Of a stretch of 64,000 nucleotides of DNA, positions 9,260 to 19,573 are shown in pieces. The translations under genes were made by a program, and so were the position numbers. The notes beneath the pieces were generated by a model. It saw nothing but the letters and a program-made list of their open reading frames with translations, was not told the DNA's origin and did no database searches. Within the stretch, counting starts at the first letter, position 1. The number at the start of each line of letters is the position of its first letter. Source of the stretch: Chthoniobacter flavus Ellin428 (GTDB lineage: Bacteria; Verrucomicrobiota; Verrucomicrobiia; Chthoniobacterales; Chthoniobacteraceae); NCBI RefSeq assembly GCF_000173075.1, contig NZ_ABVL01000021.1, positions 45,814 to 109,813 on the forward strand. Reading direction: 5' to 3'.

Positions 9260-10153
9260 CGGGTCCCGCGCCGCAACTGACCTCGCTGCTCACCAACCGC
9301 GATCTCGACCGGCTGGCGCGGCTGCGGCTCAAGGTCTCGCGACGCTTCACCAATCGCGGGCGCGGCGAGCATCTCGGCGTGAAGGGCGGCACGAGCACGG
9401 AGTTCTGCGACTATCGCGACTACGCGGCGGGCGACGATGTGCGTTTCGTGGACTGGAATATTTTCGCCCGCATCCAGCGGCCCTACCTCAAGCAGTTCCA
9501 CCAGGAAGAGGAACTGCACGTCGCCCTGCTCATCGACGCCTCGCGCTCGATGCTCTTCGAAGAAAAGTTCGCGTTCGCGCAACGACTGGCCGCCGCGCTG
9601 GGTGTGCTCGGTATCCGTGGTGGCGAAAAAATCAGCGCCTATGCGATGGGCACGGAAGGCCCATCCCCGCGGCTCGTCCCGACGCGCGGACGCACCGCGC
9701 AGGGGAAGCTCTTCGCGTTTCTGGAAAACATCGAAGGCGGTGGCGAGACGCCGCTGGAGCGGGGAATCGAAGCATTTCTGCGTCATCATAGCGGGCGTGG
9801 CGTCGCCGTGATCCTCAGCGATTTTCTTACCGACGGCGACCTGCGGCGTTCTTTCAATCTCCTGCACAATGCCGGCCTGGAGATTTTTGCGGTGCAATTG
9901 CTCGGCCCCTCGGAACTCGCGCCCGAGATCAATGGCGACCTGCGTTTCGTCGATTGCGAAACGGCCGCGCATCTCGATATTTCCGCCGCGGGGCGACCTG
10001 CTCTCGCTCTACCACGAATACCGGCTGGCCCACGAAGCACAGCTCACCGCGCTCTGCCAGCAGCGGTCGGGGAAATTCCTCTCGATCTCCAGCGCCGAAC
10101 CTCTCGAGCGCGTGGTCTTCGACATCATGCGCCGCCGCGGCTGGATCGTGTAA
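9256..10153 (+). CDS. DUF58 domain protein (frameshifted)
   Basis: The usual partner of MoxR. The first 245 residues show a normal DUF58/VWA-like protein: GTSTEFCDYRDYAAGDD, then VDWNIFARIQRPYLKQF, then a degenerate metal motif LIDASRSM. After LDISAAG the frame changes. The correct C-terminus (GDLLSLYHEYRLAHE to the end RRRGWIV, stop at 10151-10153) lies in the next frame. Removing one G from the GGGG run at 9990-9993 restores one continuous protein of about 298 residues. Left uncorrected, translation continues out of frame to 10449 and overlaps the next gene. The intact remainder and clean repair make a base-calling error more likely than decay. Confidence 0.8.
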
Positions 10154-10159
10154 CGCGCC

Positions 10160-12034
10160 ATGCTCCCCGCCTTTTCATCGCTCGGCAATGCGTGGCTCTT
10201 CGCGCTGCTCGTTCCGCTGATCGCCTTCTACTTCCTCAAGCTCAAACGCCCGCGCGTCGCCATTCCCTCGCTGGTGCTCTGGCGCCAGGTGCTCAACGAC
10301 CAGCGGGTGAATTCTCCCTTCCAGCGTTTCAAGCGCAACCTGCTGCTGCTCCTGCAAATCCTCATCCTCACGCTGCTCGCCCTCGCGGCCATGCAGCCCT
10401 TCTTGCGACGCGAGGCAGCGCGGGCGCATCGGCTCCCCGTGCTCATTGATGTCTCGGCGAGCATGGCCGCGCTGGACAAACCGCACGGAAAATCGCGCCT
10501 CGACGAAGTGAAGCAACGCCTGCGCGAACGCATCGACGCCCTGTTGCTCGACCAGGAGTTGTGCCTCGTCGCTTTTGGCAAAACCGCCCGCCGCCTCACC
10601 GCCTTCACCAACAACCACCGCGAACTCCGCGAAGCGCTCGATGCGCTCACCGTGGAAGATGTGCCCAGCGACATCGAGGAAGCGCTGCGTCTCACCCAGG
10701 CCCTCGGTCGCACCGAGCCTTTCGATAAAGTGTTGCTCCTCTCCGATGGCAACCTGCCGACGCAAGCGAACTTCGAACTGCCCTTCGCAATCGATTTCCA
10801 AAAGACGCCGCCGGCGGGTCCGAATTTCGGCGTCACGGCATTCAGCGCCCGCCGCGCCCCGGGCGGTCACTGGCAGGTCTTCGTGCAACTCGCCGGCTCC
10901 GCGAATGCGCCATCCACGACCGGGGCGCTGGAGCTACGGCAGGGCGACAAGGTCATCGCGCACGAGGACGTCTCCCTCACCAAAGGCAGCGCGCCGCGCC
11001 TGACCTTCGATCTCGCGGGTGGCCCCGGCGCGGTGCTCGAAGCGCGGCTGAAGCTCAATGACTTCGACTCCCTCGGCGCCGACGATGCCGCCTGGCTCAC
11101 GTTGCCCGCTTCGCGTCCGCTGGCGATCTTCGTCCCGGAAAATCTCGCCGGCTACCGCCACGCGCTCGCCGCGTTGGAAGATGTGAACGTCTTCCCGCAG
11201 GCCGATGCGCCGACCCCGGCGGCGTTCGATCTCGTCATCAGCGATCACGAAGAGGACCTGGCCAAACCGGCGCGGGTGAAGTGCGTGGTCGGCATCGTCC
11301 CGGCGGACGCGCGCGCGCTGGTCACCGTGGAACACAAGAACGCCCAAGCCATCGACTGGCGCCGCGATTCCTCGCTGCTCCAGCACGTCAGCTTGCGTGA
11401 CGTCGTCTTCATGGATGAGCCGGTGGACAGCAGCGCCACCGCCGAGGATTCGCTCGCCCAGCTCGGTTACGAAACGCTCGCCCAGGGTGAACACGGCCCG
11501 CTCATCCTGCAGAAGCGCACGGGCGAAGCGCTCCTCATCTCGCTCCTCTTCCACACCGACCGCTCCACGTTGCCCTATCGCGTCGGCTTCCCGATCCTCG
11601 TCGCAAATCTCGTCCAGACCGCCCTGCACGAAAGCGGGCTTGCCGAGGCGGAAGCCGGGCACACCGGCGTGCTCAGCGCGGATGGCTTCGTGGCCAACGC
11701 CTCTTGCACGATCACCGGCCCCGCGGATTTTCGCCGCACCGTGCAAGCCGATGCACAAGGCCGCCTGACCGGCATTCCCGCACCACGCGCCGGCGAATAC
11801 AGCATCACCGCGAGCGGCGGCACCCCGCAGTCCGTTGGCGCCAACCTGCTCTCGGCGAGCGAGACCTCGCTGGCCGCGGTGGATCAATTGCAATTCAACG
11901 ATCAGCTCACCGTCGCCGCGGTCACCGCGCCGGCGAAGAGCGATCGTGCATTGTGGTGGGCCATCGCCCTCGCCGCCTTCCTCGCGCTGCTCGTCGAGTG
12001 GTGGTGGTTTCAGCGTCCCGCACGAACGGTCTAA
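10160..12034 (+). CDS. BatA-like VWA membrane protein
   Basis: A 624-residue inner-membrane protein, seven bases after the DUF58 stop. It begins with the BatA N-terminal pattern: a helix ending in AFYFLKLKRPRVAIPSL and a second helix LLLLLQILILTLLALAA. A VWA domain with LIDVSASM follows (degenerate DxSxS) and LLLSDGNLP. Residues 250-590 are beta-rich, probably periplasmic. A single membrane helix lies close to the C-terminus (WWAIALAAFLALLVEWWW). The family is known from MoxR/Bat clusters; its partner or substrate is not known. It probably forms a membrane complex with the DUF58 and MoxR products. Confidence 0.85.
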   Translation: MLPAFSSLGNAWLFALLVPLIAFYFLKLKRPRVAIPSLVLWRQVLNDQRVNSPFQRFKRNLLLLLQILILTLLALAAMQPFLRREAARAHRLPVLIDVSASMAALDKPHGKSRLDEVKQRLRERIDALLLDQELCLVAFGKTARRLTAFTNNHRELREALDALTVEDVPSDIEEALRLTQALGRTEPFDKVLLLSDGNLPTQANFELPFAIDFQKTPPAGPNFGVTAFSARRAPGGHWQVFVQLAGSANAPSTTGALELRQGDKVIAHEDVSLTKGSAPRLTFDLAGGPGAVLEARLKLNDFDSLGADDAAWLTLPASRPLAIFVPENLAGYRHALAALEDVNVFPQADAPTPAAFDLVISDHEEDLAKPARVKCVVGIVPADARALVTVEHKNAQAIDWRRDSSLLQHVSLRDVVFMDEPVDSSATAEDSLAQLGYETLAQGEHGPLILQKRTGEALLISLLFHTDRSTLPYRVGFPILVANLVQTALHESGLAEAEAGHTGVLSADGFVANASCTITGPADFRRTVQADAQGRLTGIPAPRAGEYSITASGGTPQSVGANLLSASETSLAAVDQLQFNDQLTVAAVTAPAKSDRALWWAIALAAFLALLVEWWWFQRPARTV

Positions 12035-12050
12035 AATTCATTGCACACCC

Positions 12051-14039
12051 ATGGCGGTTTCGATTGTCACGGCGGGCAGCGGAAGGCGGCGGAACAGGCG
12101 GCCAGGGTGGAGCGTCTTCGCGAAATGCCTTTTCATTTTCCTGGGGGCGTTTGGCGCCCTCTCCGCCACGCGGGCTGCCAATTCCCCGGTGAGCGCGGAT
12201 GTGCAGCCCAGCACGCTGCGTCCTCGTAGCCAGGCCCCCGCGTTCATCGAGATCAAACTCCACTCCGGCGGACGTGGCCTGCTGGAAGGCACCCTCAAGC
12301 TGCAGGCCTTCGGCGCGAGCCGGGAACTTTATCGACAGGAAATTCCCGACCTCGTACTCATGCCGGGAGATTCCACCCAGCGCCTGCTCCTGCCACCGCC
12401 CGCCTATTATTTCGGCGTGGAAGAACTTCGTCTCCAATTCTCGACGGGTTCCGGATCGTATGATCTCGGCCGCTTCCCGCTCGTTGCGCCCGCGGCTTCC
12501 AGTGCGCGGCAGTATGTCATCGCCATCTGCCGCGGGAGTCTCGATGGGAATCCGAATCAATCCCTGACCTGGCGAGCTCTGCGCCCGGAACGGCTCTTCA
12601 CGGATACGCACAACTATTACCGCCTCACCCCGCAGGCCTCGCCGCTCTGGATCGCGCCAGAGGATTTGCCGACGCCGCCCGGCCTGTGTGCTTTCGATAC
12701 CGTGCTGCTGGAAGGTGGCGGTCTCGCCGCGCTCGGCGAAAAACAACTCGCCGATCTCACCACCTGGGTGGAAGCAGGCGGCAGCCTCTGCGTTGTCGCG
12801 CCTTCGGCTGTCGATGCGCAGCACATCGCTTTCCTCAATAACCTGGCTGCTTCGCCAGGTAATTCCACACCCCTCGCCGGCACGTCCACTGGGGCCGTCG
12901 TTCGGTCCACCCACGACGAAGTCACTCCCGCGGCGTCCCCAGCATTTCTTTTTCGCCGGCCGCAACTCGGCTGCTTCGTCCTCGCTTTCCAGGCGCCAAC
13001 GGATGAAGCCGCCGCGGGCGAATCGGGCTGGGTGAAGGCAACCCACTTCCTCGCGCATTCCGAGGCCACGGATCTCATCGACCCGCAGGCCTACGCGGCG
13101 AAGCACTATGGCACGACGAACCGCAACGCGATCGTGGAGCGGTGGCTCATGACGCATCTGCCCCGGTCCACGCGCGTCATCCCGCGTTCGCTCGTTCTCT
13201 CGGTATTGACGATCTTTGTCGTCATGGCCGGACCCGGTGAGTGGTTCGTGCTGGGCTGGTTGCGTCGCCGGCGTTGGACATGGTTCACGTTTCCGCTGTT
13301 CGCCGTGGCGTGCACCTTTTTCATGGTCCGCGCGGCGGAACACTATCTCGGCAGAGACGACCAGCGCTGCTCGCTGGTCATCGCGGATTTTTCTCCGCAA
13401 GGAAAAGCGCTGCGGGAAAGCCGGTTCGACCTGTGGCTGGCCGGCCGGAACAAGGACGCGGTGACCGACGTCCAGCAGTCTTTGGTCATGCCGGGCGGGA
13501 GTGGGAATGGCTATTCGATGATGGGCTACAACACCGGGTACTCGCCCTATGCGGTGATGAAGCCGGATCCCCGGCCGATCTATCAGGGGCGCCTCCCCGG
13601 GCACTACACGCTTCGTCGCGCGCTCACGCAGTGGACGCCGTACATCCAGCGCTCGTTCACCTTCGCGCCGAAGGGCGCCACGCCGCACTTGCATTGGGAA
13701 GCGCTCCAAGAAAGCGCGCCGCCGACGGCGGATTTCTTTTCGGGGAAAAGCGATGCCCAAGCGGAGAAATATGTCTCCGCAAGAATCGGAGCCCAAGGCT
13801 GGAAGGTAAGCGTGTTTCGATCTCGGTCCGGCCCTGGTAATTTCAACGGCTACGAGCAGGTGCTCTCCGTGGATCCCAACCTCCCGTGGATGAACGCCCT
13901 TTCGCCCGGGCCGCGAGCCGACTTGCTCGACTTGTTGCTCGATTATGGTCCCGGTGACTGGGTCGTTACCGCCCTGCGTGACCAGGGCCCGCAAATTCAG
14001 ATCGAGCGCTGCGTTTACCATTTCCATTCCAATGAGTGA
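12051..14039 (+). CDS. Exported membrane protein of a MoxR/ABC-2 cluster, unknown function
   Basis: A 662-residue protein. I placed the start at the ATG at 12051, which gives a basic N-terminus (RRRNRR) followed by a hydrophobic signal (CLFIFLGAFGAL) and ATRA cleavage region. The open frame upstream of it is Ser/Arg-rich and overlaps the previous gene. The exported part holds a GATase-like stretch (FDTVLLEGGGLAALG, then GGSLCVV). Two membrane helices near residues 385-430 precede a second extracytoplasmic domain with a Gly/Tyr-rich segment. The layout (signal, domain, two helices, domain) repeats in the gene at 16856, which suggests distant paralogues. Its stop overlaps the next ATPase start by eight bases, so they are co-translated. 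Confidence 0.75.
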   Translation: MAVSIVTAGSGRRRNRRPGWSVFAKCLFIFLGAFGALSATRAANSPVSADVQPSTLRPRSQAPAFIEIKLHSGGRGLLEGTLKLQAFGASRELYRQEIPDLVLMPGDSTQRLLLPPPAYYFGVEELRLQFSTGSGSYDLGRFPLVAPAASSARQYVIAICRGSLDGNPNQSLTWRALRPERLFTDTHNYYRLTPQASPLWIAPEDLPTPPGLCAFDTVLLEGGGLAALGEKQLADLTTWVEAGGSLCVVAPSAVDAQHIAFLNNLAASPGNSTPLAGTSTGAVVRSTHDEVTPAASPAFLFRRPQLGCFVLAFQAPTDEAAAGESGWVKATHFLAHSEATDLIDPQAYAAKHYGTTNRNAIVERWLMTHLPRSTRVIPRSLVLSVLTIFVVMAGPGEWFVLGWLRRRRWTWFTFPLFAVACTFFMVRAAEHYLGRDDQRCSLVIADFSPQGKALRESRFDLWLAGRNKDAVTDVQQSLVMPGGSGNGYSMMGYNTGYSPYAVMKPDPRPIYQGRLPGHYTLRRALTQWTPYIQRSFTFAPKGATPHLHWEALQESAPPTADFFSGKSDAQAEKYVSARIGAQGWKVSVFRSRSGPGNFNGYEQVLSVDPNLPWMNALSPGPRADLLDLLLDYGPGDWVVTALRDQGPQIQIERCVYHFHSNE

Positions 14040-14985
14040 TTCCGCCTCCGAACCGCCCCTCGTCGTCGTCAGCGACTTGCACGTCCGCTATGGAAAAACC
14101 GACGCGGTGCGCAAACTCTCCTTCACGATCGGCCGCGGGGAAATCTTCGGCTTCATCGGGCCCAATGGTGCCGGCAAAACTTCGACCATCAAGGTCCTCG
14201 CCACGCTTTTGAAACCCTCGCTGGGCACTGCCACGGTGGGCGGCGTGGATGTCGCGCAGCATCCCGAAATCGTCCGTCGCAAGATCGGTTACATGCCGGA
14301 TTTTTTCGGCGTCTACGAAGACCTCACCGCCTCCGAATACCTGCACTTTTTCGCTGCCGCCTATCACATTCCCACCGGCCAGCGGCCTGGGCTCATCCGC
14401 GATGTTCTCGCGCTGACCGATCTCACCGAGAAACACGATGCGCCGGTCGATGGCCTCTCCCGCGGGATGAAGCAGCGGCTGAGCCTGGCGCGTGTCCTCC
14501 TGCACGATCCCGAGTTGCTCCTGCTCGACGAACCGGCCAGCGGCCTCGATCCACGCGCCCGCATCGAAATGCGCGAGTTGCTCAAGGAGCTGCAGTCCAT
14601 GGGCAAGACGATCATCGTCTCCAGCCACATCCTCCACGAGCTGGCGCAATTCTGCTCGCACATCGGCATCATCGAGGCGGGGCGCATGGTGGCCAATGGC
14701 TCTTTGCGCGACATCTACCGCGCGCTCAGCTTGCGGCGCATCATCCATCTGCAGTTGGCGAATTCCTCTCCCGAGTTGCTCACCGCCATGCGCGCCCTGC
14801 CGGAGGTCGCGGAGGTCGAGGAGCAGCCCGACCGCCTCGCGGTCCAGTTGCACGAGGACCAATCCACACCCGAGGATTTCCTCGCCGCGCTGCACACCCT
14901 CGGCGCGCGCGTGCGCATGTTCCAGCCGGATGCCATGGACATGGAGACGGCCTTTATGAAGCTCACGGAAGGAAAGGTCGCGTAA
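14032..14985 (+). CDS. ABC-2 exporter ATP-binding protein (first copy)
   Basis: A 317-residue ABC ATPase of the CcmA/GldA-like exporter group. Walker A is GPNGAGKTS, the signature LSRGMKQRLSLA, Walker B LLLLDEPASGLDP, and the H-loop SSHILHEL. About 100 C-terminal residues beyond the ATPase core end in DMETAFMKLTEG, typical of ABC-2 ATPases. The start at ATG 14032 lies within the end of the preceding gene, and the stop overlaps the permease start (TAATG). The paired permease follows at 14985. A second, similar ATPase occurs at 18617. Substrate unknown. Confidence 0.9.
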   Translation: MSDSASEPPLVVVSDLHVRYGKTDAVRKLSFTIGRGEIFGFIGPNGAGKTSTIKVLATLLKPSLGTATVGGVDVAQHPEIVRRKIGYMPDFFGVYEDLTASEYLHFFAAAYHIPTGQRPGLIRDVLALTDLTEKHDAPVDGLSRGMKQRLSLARVLLHDPELLLLDEPASGLDPRARIEMRELLKELQSMGKTIIVSSHILHELAQFCSHIGIIEAGRMVANGSLRDIYRALSLRRIIHLQLANSSPELLTAMRALPEVAEVEEQPDRLAVQLHEDQSTPEDFLAALHTLGARVRMFQPDAMDMETAFMKLTEGKVA

Positions 14986-16778
14986 TGCCCGACGCCGTGC
15001 GCCGTTTTGCCGCCAGCACCGTCGTCCGGCTCTCGATGCCGCTGCTCTGGAAGGAGCTGGCCGAGGGCGCCGCACGTCCGCGCACCTATGTGCTGCGCGT
15101 CGTCTATGCCATGGCGCTCTACGGGCTCTTTGCGTTCGCCCTGCCTCGCCTCACCGACAGTAGATACTACAGGGGAGGGCCGTCTTTCCCCTCGAGCACC
15201 GAGCTTCTCGGCTTTGGAAGCTGGATCTTCGAGCGTCTGCAGTCCTTCCAATTGTGGGGCATCATTCTCTTCCAGCCGGCGCTCATGTGCGGGCGCATCA
15301 CGCAGGAAAAGGAACGCGATTCGTTGGTCCTCCTTTTCCTCACCGAGCTGCGACCCTGGGAAATCGTGCTGCAGAAATATATCGGCGGTCTTGTGCCGAT
15401 GCTCTCCTTTCTCTTCCTCAGCCTGCCTCTCGCGGGTGTGGCTTACGCTCTCGGTGGACTGGAGAGCGCGACGATCGTCGATGTCGCCCTGGGGCTCGTG
15501 CTCACCGTCTTGCAAGTCGGCGCGCTGGCACTGCTCTTTTCGGCGTGGTGTCGCACGACGGTTGCGGCGCTCATCTCCACTTATTTTTGGGGGGCGCTGC
15601 TCTATTTTATCCCGCCGATTCTTGGGCGGATTATGTTTGTGCTGCTGGGTGGGAGCATCTCTCATTTTCGTTCAGCGCCCTGGCAGGAGGACGAACGTTG
15701 GAAGCTATTGAATCCGACGGATGGGATCTCCCTGGCGCGCGGTTTGAACGGGTCTCTCTGGCTCTATTTGCTTCCTTCCATTGGCACGATCCTCCTCTGC
15801 CTGGGATTGACTCGCTGGTTTCTTGTGAGACGGGCGTTCGTTCCGCCGAGCAATTTTCTGCCGCGCCTTTTCTCCCGCATCGATCGCTGGATGAAAGGCG
15901 TCAATCGTCTCGCCGGTGGTCTCGTGCTCTACCGCGAATCCAGTTCGCTGCCCGTCACGGAGCCGGTTTTCTGGCGGGAAACCCAGCGACGGGTGCTGGG
16001 CAAGGCGCACTATCTCGTGCGATTGCTTTGCGCCATCGAAGTGCCGACGGTGTTGCTGCTGATGGCTCTGCTCATGGTTTTCGGCGATGGCTACGAGACG
16101 GGTGGGATGCTGGCTTTCGCCACCGCCGTGTTGGTCGGACTGGCCGTGCTCACCCTCAGCACCACGGCCTCCAATAGCCTCGTTTCCGAGCGGGTCGGTC
16201 AGACCCTCGATGTCCTGCTCACCACTCCGGTGAGTGCGCGCGAGATTGTGCGGCAAAAGGAGCGAGCCCTGCGCCGGTTGGAATGGGTATTGGTCGTGCC
16301 GCTGCTCACGGTTTTTTCCGCGCATGCCTTTTTTCTCACGAGCAGCGATGCCGGCCAACCGTTTCCCAGAGACTGGATTCCGTATCTGGTCTGCTGGGTC
16401 CTCACCTTGGTCATTTATTTGCCGATGATCACCTGGCTCTCGCTGTGGATCGGCCTGCGAGTACGCACGCGCTTCCAGGGCATTCTCATCACCCTTAGTG
16501 TGCTGATATTTTGGATGGTCGCATTACCATTCACGATCGTCATGACCGCGGGCCGGCTTGGGTTTAATCCCGAGGACAGTATTTGGGCCCTGCTGGCTTC
16601 GCCCCTCAGTGTTCCCTTCCTAAACGAGGCCGGTGAACTCCAGCGCATAGCCCACAACTCGAACGAGCCCGACATGATCTGGCAGATCATTCTTATCAAC
16701 TCCGCTCTTTATGCCGGCATCGCGTTCCTCATTCGGTTCTGCCTTTTCCGGGAGGCGGACCGCTGCCTGCGCCGGTGA
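14985..16778 (+). CDS. ABC-2 type permease (first exporter)
   Basis: A 597-residue integral membrane protein translated in overlap with its ATPase. The first half carries the ABC-2 pattern of a helix, the cytoplasmic EKERDSLVLLFLTELRPWEIV segment, and a re-entrant helix region. The second half repeats it: VSERVGQTLDVLLTTPVSAREIV. The internally duplicated layout suggests one chain serves as both halves of the permease. About 12 hydrophobic segments are present. The EKE.D and LTxPVSxxEIV motifs recur in both permeases downstream. The substrate is not evident. Confidence 0.85.
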   Translation: MPDAVRRFAASTVVRLSMPLLWKELAEGAARPRTYVLRVVYAMALYGLFAFALPRLTDSRYYRGGPSFPSSTELLGFGSWIFERLQSFQLWGIILFQPALMCGRITQEKERDSLVLLFLTELRPWEIVLQKYIGGLVPMLSFLFLSLPLAGVAYALGGLESATIVDVALGLVLTVLQVGALALLFSAWCRTTVAALISTYFWGALLYFIPPILGRIMFVLLGGSISHFRSAPWQEDERWKLLNPTDGISLARGLNGSLWLYLLPSIGTILLCLGLTRWFLVRRAFVPPSNFLPRLFSRIDRWMKGVNRLAGGLVLYRESSSLPVTEPVFWRETQRRVLGKAHYLVRLLCAIEVPTVLLLMALLMVFGDGYETGGMLAFATAVLVGLAVLTLSTTASNSLVSERVGQTLDVLLTTPVSAREIVRQKERALRRLEWVLVVPLLTVFSAHAFFLTSSDAGQPFPRDWIPYLVCWVLTLVIYLPMITWLSLWIGLRVRTRFQGILITLSVLIFWMVALPFTIVMTAGRLGFNPEDSIWALLASPLSVPFLNEAGELQRIAHNSNEPDMIWQIILINSALYAGIAFLIRFCLFREADRCLRR

Positions 16779-16855
16779 AGTGCCCGGAGCGCTCGACTGC
16801 CCATCGTATGCAAGCTTGGAACGCACGCCCGTCCTGCGCTAGTCTCGCGACACTC

Positions 16856-18592
16856 ATGGCCGGCCTATTTGTTCCCCGTTGGATGCTTTTCGTGCTGGCT
16901 GCGCTTTTTGCCCTGCCCGCTTACGCGCTGGAGGTGCAGCAGACCATCTGGGGCTTCGATGGCCGGGTGGTGCCGGATCGTTTCAATCCGCTCTCCGTCC
17001 TCGTGTCCAACCCGGGAAATTCCACCTTCGATGGAGCGGTCTCCCTGGAATCCGCGGATGGCCCCGCGGGAGGCCGCGGCGCGAGCTACGTGCAACCGGT
17101 CTACCTCGCGCCTCGTACCTCGCGCTGGGTGCAATTTTTCGTTCGCCCCAGCAACCCGGCCGGTCGGTATCAGCTGCGCTGGGGACGCAGCGTGAAAGAA
17201 TTCTACGACCTTGATGAACCTCCGAAGATCGGCGCGCCGGCGTGCGTCTGGCTGCGCGATCTGGAGAGTCCCTTCACCGCTGGCGCTTCGATGAAATCCT
17301 TTCCCGATCAACTCTTCCCGACGAGTGCGGTCGAGGCGGAGAGTCTCGACGCGGTGGTGCTCGATCATTTGCCAAATTGGGAAACCGCGCGGCGCGAGGC
17401 CTTCCTCGAGTGGGTGAAGCTGGGCGGCACGGTGCACCTCCTGCCGAATGTCAAAGGCGAGCTGCCAGTCTTCGGGGAAAATTTAAAGGAACTCGATACC
17501 GACAAGATGAGGGTGCACGTCGGCGCGGGGTTGGTCGTTCATCACACGGTCACGTCGCAAGAGATGAGCCTGGATTACCTGGCCCAGCATGGTTATCCCG
17601 AGCGCACGATCCAGAATACGAAGGCGCCGCTCGTCTACGATTTCGAGAGCGTCTTTTTCCGCGATCTTTCCTCGATGACCCGGCCCAAGGTGAACTGGAC
17701 GCTCATCAATCTGCTCATGATCGCCTACGTGGCGGTGATCGGCCCGGTGCACAATTACTATCGGCGCCGTCTGGACTATCGCGTCTCCATCTTCGCCTTC
17801 GTCGGTTGCGTGGCGGTCTTCGGCCTCGCGCTCGGCATCACCGGCCGGCGTGGCTACGGCGAAAGCCAGACGGTGCATTCGCTGGCCATTGCCCACTCGA
17901 TCGGCGGTGGAAAAGTGGACCTCACCCAGTGGATCAGTGCCTTCGCCATCACCGGCGATCGCTACACCCTCACACATCGCGCTCCGGCCAATCTTTACGC
18001 GCCCGATCGCTTTGCCGAGGCGGGCAGCGGGCTCATTTTCAATGGCAAGGATGGCTATCTGCTCATGGACATCCCGCTTTATTCGGCGCGGGCCTTTGTC
18101 CATCGCGCCATCATGACTGGCGACGACACGGCGGTGACGGTCGAGAAATGGGAGGAGAATCGCGGGTTGCGGAACCTGCGCCTGCGCACCGGTGCGGGAT
18201 TTCCCAAAAATGCCAGGACCATCCTCGCAGTGTTCGGAAATGACGTCTACGTCCTCGCGCAGAATGGGGGAGTCCTGGAGCTCAGCGATCGGCGACCCGA
18301 GCCCATCACCCGCTATCTCGCCCAGGACAAACTCAACTACGGAAACTATTACAACGCCCCGACGAAGACTCATGTCCAGACGGCGGATCTTCTCTCGCCG
18401 CTCACACCCCTGCTGGTAGCGCGGGCCCTGGAAGTGCCGGACATTTTCCCGACGACCATCTCGCCGGCGAGGCGTGCGGAGATGCAACTCCTCGTCGCCG
18501 CACCCGCGCCGGCCGCGCTGCAACTGCAAGGCAAGGGCTTTGCGCACGAGGACGGCTGGGTGCTTTACGTGCAGGACGTCTTTAAACCCTAA
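16856..18592 (+). CDS. Exported membrane protein between two ABC-2 modules, unknown function
   Basis: A 578-residue protein. The ATG at 16856 gives a clean signal peptide (PRWMLFVLAALFALPAYA). An open frame reaches back to a GTG at 16775 and an ATG at 16808, but these add a Cys/Arg-rich stretch of no clear value. About 290 extracytoplasmic residues are followed by two membrane helices near VNWTLINLLMIAYVAVIGP and FVGCVAVFGLALGITG, then a second extracytoplasmic domain. The arrangement is like the product of the 12051 gene. No enzyme motif was recognised. Position suggests an accessory subunit of the exporters, but this is inference. Confidence 0.75.
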   Translation: MAGLFVPRWMLFVLAALFALPAYALEVQQTIWGFDGRVVPDRFNPLSVLVSNPGNSTFDGAVSLESADGPAGGRGASYVQPVYLAPRTSRWVQFFVRPSNPAGRYQLRWGRSVKEFYDLDEPPKIGAPACVWLRDLESPFTAGASMKSFPDQLFPTSAVEAESLDAVVLDHLPNWETARREAFLEWVKLGGTVHLLPNVKGELPVFGENLKELDTDKMRVHVGAGLVVHHTVTSQEMSLDYLAQHGYPERTIQNTKAPLVYDFESVFFRDLSSMTRPKVNWTLINLLMIAYVAVIGPVHNYYRRRLDYRVSIFAFVGCVAVFGLALGITGRRGYGESQTVHSLAIAHSIGGGKVDLTQWISAFAITGDRYTLTHRAPANLYAPDRFAEAGSGLIFNGKDGYLLMDIPLYSARAFVHRAIMTGDDTAVTVEKWEENRGLRNLRLRTGAGFPKNARTILAVFGNDVYVLAQNGGVLELSDRRPEPITRYLAQDKLNYGNYYNAPTKTHVQTADLLSPLTPLLVARALEVPDIFPTTISPARRAEMQLLVAAPAPAALQLQGKGFAHEDGWVLYVQDVFKP

Positions 18593-18616
18593 ACGCGCGC
18601 GCGCCTTCGATTTCCC

Positions 18617-19573
18617 ATGGAAGCTGAAAACGTCATCGACATTCAAAACCTTCGCCACCGCTACAAGACGCATCAGGCGCTCGGCGGAGTCACCTTTTCC
18701 GTGCAGCGGCAATCCATCCACGGCTTCGTGGGGCCGAATGGCGCGGGCAAGACGACCACGCTGAAGATTCTCGCCACGCTGCTTCGGCCGCAGATGGGTT
18801 CGGTTGGCGTCTTCGGACACGACATCTTCGCCGATCGCAAGGCGGTGCGCCGCCGCATCGGTTTCATGCCTGACCATTTCTCGATGTACCGGCAGATGAC
18901 CGTCTTCGAGTATCTGGATTTCTTCGGCGCGGCCTACGGCATCGGCCTCAAGGAACGCGACAAGATCATCGGCGACGTCCTCGCGCTCACCGACATGGCC
19001 GGGCGCAAGGACGATCTCATCAACGGCCTCTCGCGCGGCATGCAGCAGCGCGTTTCGCTGGCGCGCGTGCTCGTGCACGATCCCGATCTGCTCCTGCTCG
19101 ATGAACCGGCCAGCGGTCTCGATCCGCGGGCGCGCATCGAGCTCATGGAAATTCTCGGGGAGCTCCGGCGGCTCGGGAAGACGATCTTCATCAGCTCCCA
19201 CATCCTCAGCGAACTCGCCACGCTCTGCGACCACGTGACCATCCTCGATCGCGGGGAGGTGAAATACACCGGCACGATGCGCGGTCTCACCACCACCGGC
19301 GATGACCTGACGATGAACTACCAGCTCACCCTCCGGGCCGAACATCCGGCGACGGGCGAGGCGCTGTCCAGGCTGCCCGGTGTGTCGCGCGTCACGCCGC
19401 CGTTGCCGAATGAACCGCGCTATACGGTGACCTTCGATCGCGCGCAGATTTCGCCGAACGTCATCCTGCGCACCGTGCTCGACGCGGGCGGGGAAGTGGT
19501 GAGCTTTACCGAGGATGTGAAGCACTTGAACCAGGCGTTCATGGATCTCACCGAACCCGGCGTGCGCACATGA
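18617..19573 (+). CDS. ABC-2 exporter ATP-binding protein (second copy)
   Basis: A 318-residue ABC ATPase, close in sequence to the one at 14032. Walker A is GPNGAGKTT, the signature LSRGMQQRVSLARVL, Walker B LLLLDEPASGLDPRARIE and the H-loop SSHILSEL. The C-terminal extension ends in a FMDLTEPG pattern that matches its paralogue. It starts 24 bases after the exported protein and overlaps the following permease start (ATGA at 19570). It should energise the permease pair at 19570 and 21189. Confidence 0.9.
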   Translation: MEAENVIDIQNLRHRYKTHQALGGVTFSVQRQSIHGFVGPNGAGKTTTLKILATLLRPQMGSVGVFGHDIFADRKAVRRRIGFMPDHFSMYRQMTVFEYLDFFGAAYGIGLKERDKIIGDVLALTDMAGRKDDLINGLSRGMQQRVSLARVLVHDPDLLLLDEPASGLDPRARIELMEILGELRRLGKTIFISSHILSELATLCDHVTILDRGEVKYTGTMRGLTTTGDDLTMNYQLTLRAEHPATGEALSRLPGVSRVTPPLPNEPRYTVTFDRAQISPNVILRTVLDAGGEVVSFTEDVKHLNQAFMDLTEPGVRT